Assembly: GCF_013031405.1 (NCBI RefSeq)
Contig: NZ_WPZY01000026.1
Span: 1-44,304 of the forward strand
From: Ruegeria sp. HKCCD8929
Lineage (GTDB): Bacteria; Pseudomonadota; Alphaproteobacteria; Rhodobacterales; Rhodobacteraceae
DNA length: 44,304 nt
Direction of reading: 5' to 3'
The position numbers were made by a program, and so were the translations under genes. Below, one piece after another: positions 26,013 through 33,271 of this stretch; position 1 is the stretch's first letter, and each line of letters begins with the position of its first letter. The notes beneath the pieces were generated by a model. It was not told the origin of the DNA, ran no database searches, and worked only from the letters and a program-made list of their open reading frames with translations.

Positions 26013-27194
26013 ATGGACGAGAGCCAAGAGAAACTGCTGAAGAACAAAGACATACCAGAGTCCATTCGAGAGGCGTTCGCCAAGGGGCTCTTGGAAGAAG
26101 AGAACGCCAAACGGGCGCACGAACTGGCAATGGGGCAGCTGGACGTCGAGCGAAGGAAAGCCTTTCGCGGCCCGATCTATGCAGCGCTTGCTACGGTGAT
26201 CACGCTGAGTGCCGGTTTTATCTTTGATGTCGGACGCAAGGAAACAGACGCTCAGATTTCAGCCGAGGCCGCGGAGCGCGCCTTTCAATATGAGATACTT
26301 GACCGGGAGCTTTCCAACCGGCCCGAGCCGTTGGACCGTGCGACGACGCTACTCTTTCTCGCTCAAGCAGGGGTGCTGACATCATTGAACACAGATGAAT
26401 TGAGTAAGATCGCCAACGAGCAAAGAGAGAACCCTGACAAAGTCATCGTTCCAAGATTATTGGGAGTACAGCCGATTGATCAAGGCTTGCGGCCGGTTCA
26501 AAGTATATTGGAAGCTCCTTGGGCCGTAGCATTGGCTCAGAATGGTGAACGTGTTCCGTACTGCAACGGAGTCCTCATCGCTGAGAATTGGGTGATAACG
26601 GCCGCACATTGCGTTAATAACTTCTCTCCTAATCTAGATGGAAGCAAGATAAGGGTAATAGCAGGAGCAATTGATACGATTAGAAGTGGTCAAGTATCCA
26701 AGGTAGATGATGTCATTGTCCACCCGAAGAATGACACAGCGACGTTTGACTACGATGTTGCGCTTTTGCGCCTTCAACAGCCATTGTCGAATGCTAAGCC
26801 AATAAGCTTAGCACCTTCTGACTGGACCGTATCCGCGCAGTCACCAATCACGTTCACCGGATGGACCGCTTTGACGGAAGGTGGATCTGTCCCCAGCGTC
26901 ATGCAAAAATTGTCGTTGCCTTTGGTGTCCAATCAAGAGTGCAACAAATCTGAAAGCTATGACGGAAGTGTCACGGAAGCGATGGTTTGCGCCGATCATA
27001 GTCCAGAAGGTTTTGCCCCCTGTCACGTCTCTTCGGGCGGTGGCGCTACCGCGGTAAACGAAAATAGCAGAGAGCCGATCCTAATCGGTCTATCGTCCTG
27101 GGGACATGGGTGTGGCCGACCAAACAAGCACAACATTTTTTCTCGTATTTCAGCCGTGCGCGACTGGATTGACGAGACGATAACTATCAAGTGA
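26013..27194 (+). CDS. Membrane-anchored S1 protease paralogue with degenerate active-site loop
   Basis: This 393-residue protein starts at an ATG with GGAGG eight bases upstream. Residues 1-50 are a charged helix, 54-72 a membrane helix (PIYAALATVITLSAGFIF), then a helical stem to about 150, and a C-terminal S1 domain. His199 (ITAAHC) and Asp248 (FDYDVALLRL) are kept. The serine loop reads CHVSSGGG where the family has CQGDSGGP: Ser341 aligns with Ser195, but Asp194 is Ser, Gly193 is Val and Pro198 is Gly. Position 189 is Ala instead of Asp, and there is no IVGG activation site. Activity is therefore doubtful. It shares several C-terminal motifs with the preceding trypsin (SYDG, SWGHGC, WxDET), so it arose by duplication. 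It may be a regulator or docking partner. Confidence 0.85.
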   Translation: MDESQEKLLKNKDIPESIREAFAKGLLEEENAKRAHELAMGQLDVERRKAFRGPIYAALATVITLSAGFIFDVGRKETDAQISAEAAERAFQYEILDRELSNRPEPLDRATTLLFLAQAGVLTSLNTDELSKIANEQRENPDKVIVPRLLGVQPIDQGLRPVQSILEAPWAVALAQNGERVPYCNGVLIAENWVITAAHCVNNFSPNLDGSKIRVIAGAIDTIRSGQVSKVDDVIVHPKNDTATFDYDVALLRLQQPLSNAKPISLAPSDWTVSAQSPITFTGWTALTEGGSVPSVMQKLSLPLVSNQECNKSESYDGSVTEAMVCADHSPEGFAPCHVSSGGGATAVNENSREPILIGLSSWGHGCGRPNKHNIFSRISAVRDWIDETITIK

Positions 27195-27206
27195 TTGGAA
27201 AAGCAT

Positions 27207-27500
27207 ATGACACATAGATTGAAGGTAAGTGGATCCTCGATTCCAGAACTGCGCGCGTTTCTCGAAGAGTTCGAGGTGGATTTGGGGTGCCGTCCCGCTG
27301 CGGTGCTGCGGGAAGGGCGCTACGAGACGGTAGTGCTTTCTGAGGACAGTGAAATGCCCCGCATTATGGCGTGGCGTTTCGGAGGTATCACTGTGGAAGA
27401 CCTGGGTGCGCTGCCCTCTGCGGACACGCGTCTTAGTCTTTTTAAAGCGGGCAACCGGTTCATCAACGCAGTCCCCAGCGGGTTCGGGATCAAGGAGTAG
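27207..27500 (+). CDS. 97-residue protein of unknown function in the protease operon
   Basis: This small soluble protein reads MTHRLKVSGSSIPELRAFLEEF, DLGCRPAAVLREGRYETVVL and AWRFGGITVEDLG, suggesting a beta-alpha-beta fold. The ATG at 27207 (GGAAAAG upstream) is preferred to a TTG twelve bases earlier. It lies 12 bases after the S1-like gene and 4 bases before the carboxypeptidase gene, so it is firmly in the operon. The size and predicted fold would suit a free-standing propeptide or inhibitor like that of M14 carboxypeptidases or subtilases, but I recognise no homologue; this is inference from position and secondary structure. Confidence 0.75.
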   Translation: MTHRLKVSGSSIPELRAFLEEFEVDLGCRPAAVLREGRYETVVLSEDSEMPRIMAWRFGGITVEDLGALPSADTRLSLFKAGNRFINAVPSGFGIKE

Positions 27501-27504
27501 GACG

Positions 27505-28602
27505 ATGACGTATTTGAATGTCGATGAGCTGGCGACCGGTGTCGAAGCCTTGGCGCAGACTTACCCTGACTTTTGCGACTTGATCCGTCTTCCTGAACGC
27601 AGCGTCGAAAACCGCGAGATTGTCGGATTGAGCATCGGGAACACGCGCGGCGACGAAAGACCAACTGCGATTTTCATTGGCGGCGTCCATGCGCGCGAAT
27701 GGATCCCGCCAGATGCGGTCCTCTACTGCGCCGCTGATCTGCTGGAGGCGCGTAAGACCGGCACCGGGCTGCGGTATGGCGGAGCAAGCTTCACCACCGA
27801 CGATATCGAGACCATCTTCCGCAACTTGCAGCTAGTTTTCTTGCCTTGTGCCAACCCGGACGGTCGTGCCTATAGCCAAACGACCGAACCCTTGTGGCGC
27901 AAGAACCGTTCAGTCAACCCGCTTGCGGGCGGTGGGGTTTGCCGCGGCGTGGACCTGAACCGCAACTTCGATGTCGCCTGGGACTTTCGCACGAAGTTTG
28001 CGCCAAACTCCGTCAGCGCGTCTGACAACCCTTGCGATCCACAAATCTACGTCGGTCCGTCGCCCGCGTCAGAGCCGGAGACGCGCAACATCGTCTGGCT
28101 ATTGGATCACTTTGCACAGACACAATGGTATTTGGACATCCATAGCGCGATCCCTGCGGTTTTTCATGGCTGGGGTCTGGACGAGAATCAATCGGCTGAG
28201 CCGGGTCTCAACTTCTTGAACGCAGACCATGACGGGGCGCGGGGCCTTCCGGGCGACACTTATGGCGAGTTCATTGAAGCGGATGACGCGGTTGAGCTTG
28301 AGCGGCTTTCAACCTTGATGGCACGCGAGATCGAGAAGGTTCGAGGCGACCGATACGCCGTCGGCCAAGCCTACTCGCTATACGCCACCTCCGGGGCCAG
28401 CGACGATTATGCACTCAGCCGCCATCATACCGATCCGACAAAAAGCAAAGTCCTTGGCTTCACGATGGAGTGCGGGCATGAATTCCAGCCAAACTATGAC
28501 GAAGGATCGGAGGTCATGCGTGAAGTGGCCGCGGCTTTGGTTGGATTTGCCAAGGACCGTGCTGAGGCTTCTGATCTTGTTCAGGAAGCGACCTCAGTCT
28601 GA
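27505..28602 (+). CDS. M14 zinc carboxypeptidase with carboxypeptidase B-type Asp255
   Basis: This 365-residue enzyme carries all M14A residues: zinc ligands His62 and Glu65 (GVHAREW) and His213 (LDIHSA), the substrate-binding GVDLNRNFD block (Asn152, Arg153), Tyr293 (SLYATSGASDDY) and catalytic Glu322 (FTMECG). Counting from Tyr248 of pancreatic carboxypeptidases, Asp300 occupies position 255, the residue that makes carboxypeptidase B prefer C-terminal Arg and Lys. There is no signal peptide or attached propeptide. The chosen ATG has AAGGAG seven bases upstream and lies 4 bases after the small gene's stop; the longer upstream frame would overlap that gene. It would trim basic residues left by the trypsin encoded in the same operon. 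Confidence 0.92.
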   Translation: MTYLNVDELATGVEALAQTYPDFCDLIRLPERSVENREIVGLSIGNTRGDERPTAIFIGGVHAREWIPPDAVLYCAADLLEARKTGTGLRYGGASFTTDDIETIFRNLQLVFLPCANPDGRAYSQTTEPLWRKNRSVNPLAGGGVCRGVDLNRNFDVAWDFRTKFAPNSVSASDNPCDPQIYVGPSPASEPETRNIVWLLDHFAQTQWYLDIHSAIPAVFHGWGLDENQSAEPGLNFLNADHDGARGLPGDTYGEFIEADDAVELERLSTLMAREIEKVRGDRYAVGQAYSLYATSGASDDYALSRHHTDPTKSKVLGFTMECGHEFQPNYDEGSEVMREVAAALVGFAKDRAEASDLVQEATSV

Positions 28603-28620
28603 TCTGGTTGCATTGAGCTT

Positions 28621-28869
28621 ATGCGTCCCATCGGCGTTGGGCGCCGCAATTGGTTATTCGCAGGGTCAGACACCGGCGGCGAAACACTCGCCCGCGCCAT
28701 GACCCTCATCGAAACCGCCAAAATGAACGGATTGGACCCACAAGCATACCTGACGGACGTCCTCAGCCGCATCCAAGATCACAGGATGAACCGGCTTGAT
28801 GATTTGCTGCCCTGGAACTGGACGCCTGCAGCGGGCGAGTGGCCCAGCTCCAACTTTTGTTACTTGTGA
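28621..28869 (+). pseudogene. IS66-family transposase C-terminal remnant
   Basis: The 82-codon frame reads IGVGRRNWLFAGSDTGGETLA, then LIETAKMNGLDPQAYLTDVL and DDLLPWNW, the well-known C-terminus of the IS66 TnpC transposase. The rest of the protein is missing, and no inverted repeats are visible. It lies between the converging carboxypeptidase and deiminase genes, showing that the cluster has been touched by an insertion sequence. Confidence 0.88.
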
Positions 28870-29007
28870 AGTTGCTAACGGCCAGAAAATCTCACAAAAG
28901 ATTTTGGAACTGGCTTTTGCCAATACCTACTCAACGAACCGATAGGGGCCACTTGTCCGACACAATGCTGGTGAACTCCGACAACACAGTTCAACCGTCG
29001 CCTGATG

Positions 29008-30990
29008 TCAATCGTCAAGAAATCCGGTCGTCTTGATGTCGAAGCCTCCTTCGGGAAGTACGTTCCACCAGCGCGAGACCCCGAAGGGTTTTCGTTTCGC
29101 GTTGGTTCCACAATGTACCTCACCTGACAGCTCATGATATGAATACCAATCATCGATGAAAACAACTCTTCGATCGGGAAGAGAGTCCTCAAAGGCCTTT
29201 TCGAACGCGCATTTCCCATCAACGATCGGGCCGTACGGTTTAGGCACAATACTCAGGTCATTGTGTACAACGTGATTTACCATATCGGGGAAGAACGCAA
29301 GCGTTCGTTCAAGCTGGCCGTTTACATAACTAACTTGGAAACAAGTCGGCACCCTTACAATGTCGGCATCGGTTACCGCTAGTTCAGACTTTAATATCTC
29401 AATGTTTGCCCGCATATAGTCTTGATAAACAGCATTTCCTTCCCAGAACGTAGTATCTCCAAGAAGGTCATCGACCGTAATCTCAGCGCTACTGCCATCC
29501 AGTCGAGTCTTTCCTTCGAACAGCAGTACAGATCCATGACCCTTATCTGACAATTCTTCCAAGATCTCTTTGACTCTATCGGTGTCTGCCACAAGCACCT
29601 TGAAACCTTGTCCACTGCTACTTGGAACAAAGCAGACTATTTCGTCGACATGTGCTACAGAAAGCCAATCGGTGTATATCTCGAATGGGAACTGGACCTT
29701 TTGAGCATAAAGAAACTGACGGATTTCCGCCATCATTTGCCGTGAAGAGTGCTGATAGTCGCCGCTCCTTCTGCCGCCGACGACTACTCGACCTAATGGA
29801 TAAGACTGTCCATCAACAACGACGGGAGGAGACACTTCAAGGTTTCCAAATGAGTCTAAGGAGTTTGGAACGCCACCGCCGATTACAAAATGACCAAAGT
29901 CGGTTCCTAGCAGCCTGATCTCGGGAAACTCGTCAAGTCCACGGTCGCGAGGACTATCAAATACTACTGGTAAAGTTCCCCGATGACTGCGGCTGTAACC
30001 AATTTCTATCTCATCTTGAATCCAACGATCTCCTCGACTGATCGACTCCGGAATGATCTCTAATGGTAAGCCTTCCGCAGCCGTTGCTTTTTGTAAGCCC
30101 TCTAGGAAGAGCGTGTTGTTGTCCGGACCATTTGTAATCTTACAGGTGTAAATGTGCTCTGCAGCTTGTGTGTTTGGCGTCATTACCCACGGCGCAACTC
30201 GATACATGACGCGATCAGATGCCAAAACTCTTTCGCCACCATTGAATGCATGTACCAGCTCGAGATTGATGATTAACAAACCCTCGAAAAATGGGCCAGG
30301 GTATTCATGAGCGGCTACTAGCAGTGTCTCACCTGACAGAGCCAGGTCCGCAGTTTCAGCAATGGTGTACTGAATCGACTCACGAGGGTCTTTTCCCATG
30401 ATCTTTTGGGAAGCCGAACCGGCTTCGCGAAAAATGGAGAACTTCATTGCCCCTTCAGGTGCGGACCTCAGCCGCAACGAAACCCCATCGGGCAAACTTT
30501 CCAAACCGGTATCGCGTATGACCAGAGGTTCTCTTTCTTCTAGCACGCCTGTGGCTCCGCCGGCCGGATCTCGATCATTGTCTACAAGTACGATTGCCCC
30601 GCGCCCTTCGGGCCCCCAAACCCAATTTGCTTTGCCTTCCTCGTTGTCGCCAACATTACCATCTCTGTCAGCATCGCAGTCGACTTGGACCTTTGCTACA
30701 ACTGTGGTGAGGCTAAACTCTTCGGAACCCGCCGAGGTGGCATGTGTGAACCTAGTCTCGGCAACACCACCGCTGTCATTCGGATTGAGGACGTACATCT
30801 CAGTCGCGAAAATGTCGTCGACCTGCAAGGATTCGCCAGCGGAGACAGGAAAGATACCGCTATCCGATCTTCTGCGCGCATAGATCTCCAATCCGCCGGC
30901 ATCATCAAGAGATAAAGTTCCGTCGGTAATGCTAAGCGAAAAGCGGGTAAAGTCTCCAGCAATAGGGCGAAGGTAAGCTACTTGGTCCAT
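29008..30990 (-). CDS. Peptidylarginine deiminase, vertebrate-type three-domain PAD
   Basis: This 660-residue protein, nearly the length of human PAD4, should convert arginine residues of proteins to citrulline in a calcium-dependent way. All catalytic residues are visible: Asp326 (DRWIQDEIEIGY), His447 and Asp449 (DWLSVAHVDE) and Cys627 (EVHCGTNAKRKPF); substrate-binding Arg348 and Arg350 (DSPRDRGL) are kept. The middle domain shows the calcium-site sequence DADRDGNVGDN near residue 106 and WVWGPEGRGAI near 123; APWVMTPN near 266 starts the catalytic domain, and GNLEVSPPV near 383 matches another calcium site. It is not the short GME/agmatine-deiminase type. No signal peptide is seen. GGAGT precedes the ATG; the gene follows an S1 protease gene by 14 bases. 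Such full PADs are rare in bacteria. AT-rich codon use suggests transfer. Confidence 0.94.
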   Translation of the reverse strand: MDQVAYLRPIAGDFTRFSLSITDGTLSLDDAGGLEIYARRRSDSGIFPVSAGESLQVDDIFATEMYVLNPNDSGGVAETRFTHATSAGSEEFSLTTVVAKVQVDCDADRDGNVGDNEEGKANWVWGPEGRGAIVLVDNDRDPAGGATGVLEEREPLVIRDTGLESLPDGVSLRLRSAPEGAMKFSIFREAGSASQKIMGKDPRESIQYTIAETADLALSGETLLVAAHEYPGPFFEGLLIINLELVHAFNGGERVLASDRVMYRVAPWVMTPNTQAAEHIYTCKITNGPDNNTLFLEGLQKATAAEGLPLEIIPESISRGDRWIQDEIEIGYSRSHRGTLPVVFDSPRDRGLDEFPEIRLLGTDFGHFVIGGGVPNSLDSFGNLEVSPPVVVDGQSYPLGRVVVGGRRSGDYQHSSRQMMAEIRQFLYAQKVQFPFEIYTDWLSVAHVDEIVCFVPSSSGQGFKVLVADTDRVKEILEELSDKGHGSVLLFEGKTRLDGSSAEITVDDLLGDTTFWEGNAVYQDYMRANIEILKSELAVTDADIVRVPTCFQVSYVNGQLERTLAFFPDMVNHVVHNDLSIVPKPYGPIVDGKCAFEKAFEDSLPDRRVVFIDDWYSYHELSGEVHCGTNAKRKPFGVSRWWNVLPEGGFDIKTTGFLDD

Positions 30991-31004
30991 GTTCTTACTC
31001 CAGG

Positions 31005-32036
31005 CTAACTCATTTTTGAAAAGTGTTCTGCAATAGGCTCCATTCGATTGCAGTCTTCACCTCGACAACCAGTAAGCGGACAGACAAGCGAGGCAACGCA
31101 ATCTCCCAAAGGAGCAAAATCAGTCTGGCCCCTCACTAGAATGCCCTCGACTTCGTGTGAGCCTGCGTTAAACACTGGAGAACCCGAATTACCTCCATAC
31201 GTGTCAAGGTTTGCTACAAAGTAGTCGTTTTTAGTGTTTTCGCGAACTTGCGCATTGCCAGCAAACTTCTTTGGGAGCCCGCTCGGACAACCTACGACAT
31301 AAAGACCGGCCCCATTCTCCACACGGCCGGACATGCGAAACTTGAGTGGGTCACGATCCAATACTGGGCGATCTAATTCTACAATTGCCCAGTCTGCGCC
31401 ATTTGATGTAACTTGCCCGTCGATGTAGTTCTTAATTCCATATATCTCAGAACTGTCAAACATGGTTCTCGTTGAACCACCACTCGACAAAACAAAATCG
31501 AAAATCACTCTTCGGGTATGATAGTTGGATCTGTCCAAGTTGTGCCCTGCAGTTGCAAGTAAGGTTCGCGAAATCAGGAATGCAGTACCAAGCGCGGGTG
31601 CTGGTTGGTTCTGAAAGGGTTCCCTCTCGCAAAGAGGTGTCCCCGCCTCCTGAAATTTCTCAGCCATCGTCTTAGATGAGACTTCGGCTGCATCTGAGCC
31701 GCTGGGAAAGACATGATTGACATGAACTAAAGCTGCAACGGATCGCGCATTTTCCTTCGCCCGCGCATCCTGCAACTGATATATTTCTTGGCGATCATCC
31801 TCGCCGTACAGTGCTTTTTGCCGGGCTTGTATCTCTTCAAAGATCCTTCCGCTCGATATTCCTTCAAAAACATTTGACTTTTTTGAACCGCCACCAGGTA
31901 CCAAGTTAGGGTAAACATAACCGTCGCCTGCATGCTCGATGGATTGTAGGCTAAATGTACTTTCGGGACCTAATCGTCCGCGTGATTGCAAGACTGACCT
32001 TAATACGTCTAGCGGAACGGTTGTGAGATCTTCCAT
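31005..32036 (-). CDS. Trypsin-fold serine protease with unknown N-terminal region (V8-like S1)
   Basis: This 343-residue protein has a protease domain in residues about 145-320: His165 (LLATAGHNL), Asp215 (GADWAIVEL) and Ser284 (GGNSGSPVF), the arrangement of glutamyl-endopeptidase/V8-like and other bacterial S1 enzymes. The first 140 residues are helical and charged (FEEIQARQKALYGEDDRQEIYQLQDARAKENARS) and match nothing I know. There is no signal peptide. Five Cys residues lie in the last 95 positions (for example CPLTGCRGEDC), an odd feature for a cytoplasmic protein. It is the first gene of a two-gene operon with the deiminase, so the protease may process it or share its targets (inference). 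Confidence 0.86.
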   Translation of the reverse strand: MEDLTTVPLDVLRSVLQSRGRLGPESTFSLQSIEHAGDGYVYPNLVPGGGSKKSNVFEGISSGRIFEEIQARQKALYGEDDRQEIYQLQDARAKENARSVAALVHVNHVFPSGSDAAEVSSKTMAEKFQEAGTPLCEREPFQNQPAPALGTAFLISRTLLATAGHNLDRSNYHTRRVIFDFVLSSGGSTRTMFDSSEIYGIKNYIDGQVTSNGADWAIVELDRPVLDRDPLKFRMSGRVENGAGLYVVGCPSGLPKKFAGNAQVRENTKNDYFVANLDTYGGNSGSPVFNAGSHEVEGILVRGQTDFAPLGDCVASLVCPLTGCRGEDCNRMEPIAEHFSKMS

Positions 32037-32172
32037 AAACGCAATCCAAACGATTCACTAATTTGAAAATGCAACCATAGCGGCTTACGCTAAGTCAAGC
32101 GCCACTTAGAAATGGAGTCAGAGGCGAAAAGGTGCTGACTGTACAAAATTAAGTCGGCTTTTGGTTGAGGGC

Positions 32173-32745
32173 TCAAGCGTCGTTGCGACGTCTTCCGCTT
32201 TTCAGTTTCATCATCTCATCTCTGAAGACCTCGGTTTGGGTGCGCCATCCGCGACACTTTCTGTGCGTACCATTCGGGCTCTCGCAAATCGCCTTCAGCT
32301 TTCGTAGTATGACTATAATTAACATAATGAACCTATTTGTGGGTGTCGCAGCCTCACAACATGGCTGACACCAAGCGGCCATTGGCGCAGATGCAGCGAA
32401 AGAGCGGTTTGTCCGCTCAGCCGTCGTTGACGCCGCACGACCCGCCATGATGCCCCGGGCTTGCTTGAGCATCTGGGCCTCATACTCGGCACGCTTCTGA
32501 TCCGCCTCTCGCTGGGCTACCGGGTCTACGCGGGTTGCGCTGGCCGGTACGTTGGCCGCCGCAGCGATATCGCGAAAGTCACAGCTGGACTTGAAGCAAT
32601 GCAACAGCAGGCGCCCGCCGGATTCCGTAACCGATAGTGCAGTCTGGTCACGGCGCCGCTCTGGCTGGCAGCATGGGCAAGGCGCGGAGCCCCGCCCATT
32701 GCGCCAAACGCCGCCTAAGTTGTGGGTCAGGTCTTGCGCGATCAT
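32173..32745 (-). pseudogene. Truncated phage/plasmid-type primase (zinc-ribbon N-terminus only)
   Basis: Residues 1-100 match the start of island/phage primase-helicases: DLTHNLGGVWRNGRGSAPCPCC, then GRLLLHCFKSSCDFRDIAAA, with the Cys pairs of the zinc ribbon. Homology stops near residue 105 (about 32430). The next 85 residues (AERTNRSFAASAPMAAW to KSGRRRNDA) are unrelated, and the TOPRIM and helicase parts are gone. The frame remains open by chance. This is a decayed replication gene, downstream of a 61-residue small gene by 3 bases. Confidence 0.68.
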
Positions 32746-32748
32746 GCC

Positions 32749-32934
32749 TCACCCCCCCGCGTTGAGTTCGTGTGCCAATAGCTCCAAGTCGGGCCAGTGG
32801 CGCGCCAAAATCGGATGGCTACGTAGCAATTCACACGGTGGCGAGTTGTCGTTATTGAGAATGGCCTCAGGCCCCGACGCCATTAGCGCTGTCAGGGCCT
32901 CAAAGCCTTCTTTTTCGTGAGATTTCAATTCCAT
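32749..32934 (-). CDS. Small island protein of unknown function
   Basis: This 61-residue protein (MELKSHEKEGFEALTALMAS..., ending HWPDLELLAHELNAGG) has GAGGA eight bases before its ATG and lies 3 bases before the primase remnant, the usual place for a small gene in such replication operons. No domain is recognised. Confidence 0.55.
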   Translation of the reverse strand: MELKSHEKEGFEALTALMASGPEAILNNDNSPPCELLRSHPILARHWPDLELLAHELNAGG

Positions 32935-33004
32935 GCTCTGTCCTCAGTCTTGCGCTGAGGGGCTGAACACGCTACATTTCGCAAAGTCTGTGCTGTGACT
33001 GAAA

Positions 33005-33052
33005 AACGAATTGCCCGTGTCCAATGTGCCCCATTGGCGCGGGTTTTTCGTT
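33005..33052. terminator. Long bidirectional terminator-like hairpin
   Basis: A long interrupted stem is formed by AACGAA/TTCGTT (33005-33010 with 33047-33052), CCCGTG/CGCGGG and CCAATG/CATTGG around a short loop. T-runs follow it on both strands (GGGTTTTTCG on plus, TTCGTTTTTC on minus). It begins within the last codons of the AlpA-like gene and would separate that gene from the small gene and primase remnant downstream. Confidence 0.7.
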
Positions 33053-33227
33053 ATGCTGCGGCGCGCTGTTCGATTGCAGCGTCTACATCAGCTTCATTCC
33101 AGTAAAGGCGAGATCCGAGTTTTACCGGTTTGGGTAAGCGGCCAGACTCGACGTCCCGGTATATTGACGACCTCGAGCGGTCGCCAAGTTTACTGGAGAG
33201 TTGGTTTAAGTTCAGATAAGTCATCAT
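33051..33227 (-). CDS. AlpA-like helix-turn-helix regulator (excisionase family)
   Basis: This 58-residue protein, easily missed because of its size, reads MMTYLNLNQLSSKLGDRSRS, then SIYRDVESGRLPKPVKLGSR and LYWNEADVDAAIEQRAAA. This is the AlpA/MerR-like winged helix pattern (S-x-IYR...G.LPKPvklG.r...W...DV) typical of P4-family islands, where AlpA controls integrase expression and excision. GGAGC sits just before the tandem ATGs. It lies between the integrase operon and the primase remnant, the normal place in such islands. A 10-bp palindrome CGTCTAGACG (33262-33271) upstream could be an operator. Confidence 0.82.
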   Translation of the reverse strand: MMTYLNLNQLSSKLGDRSRSSIYRDVESGRLPKPVKLGSRLYWNEADVDAAIEQRAAA

Positions 33228-33271
33228 GCTGCTCCATGGTCACGAATGGAACAACATTCGGCGTCTAGACG

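Noticed and set aside
29008..30990. Reading the deiminase as a short GME-type bacterial enzyme (agmatine deiminase or Porphyromonas-type PPAD)
   Set aside because: Length, the calcium-binding middle domain and the DRWIQDE, GHVDE-like and HCGTN motifs match the three-domain vertebrate-type PAD instead.
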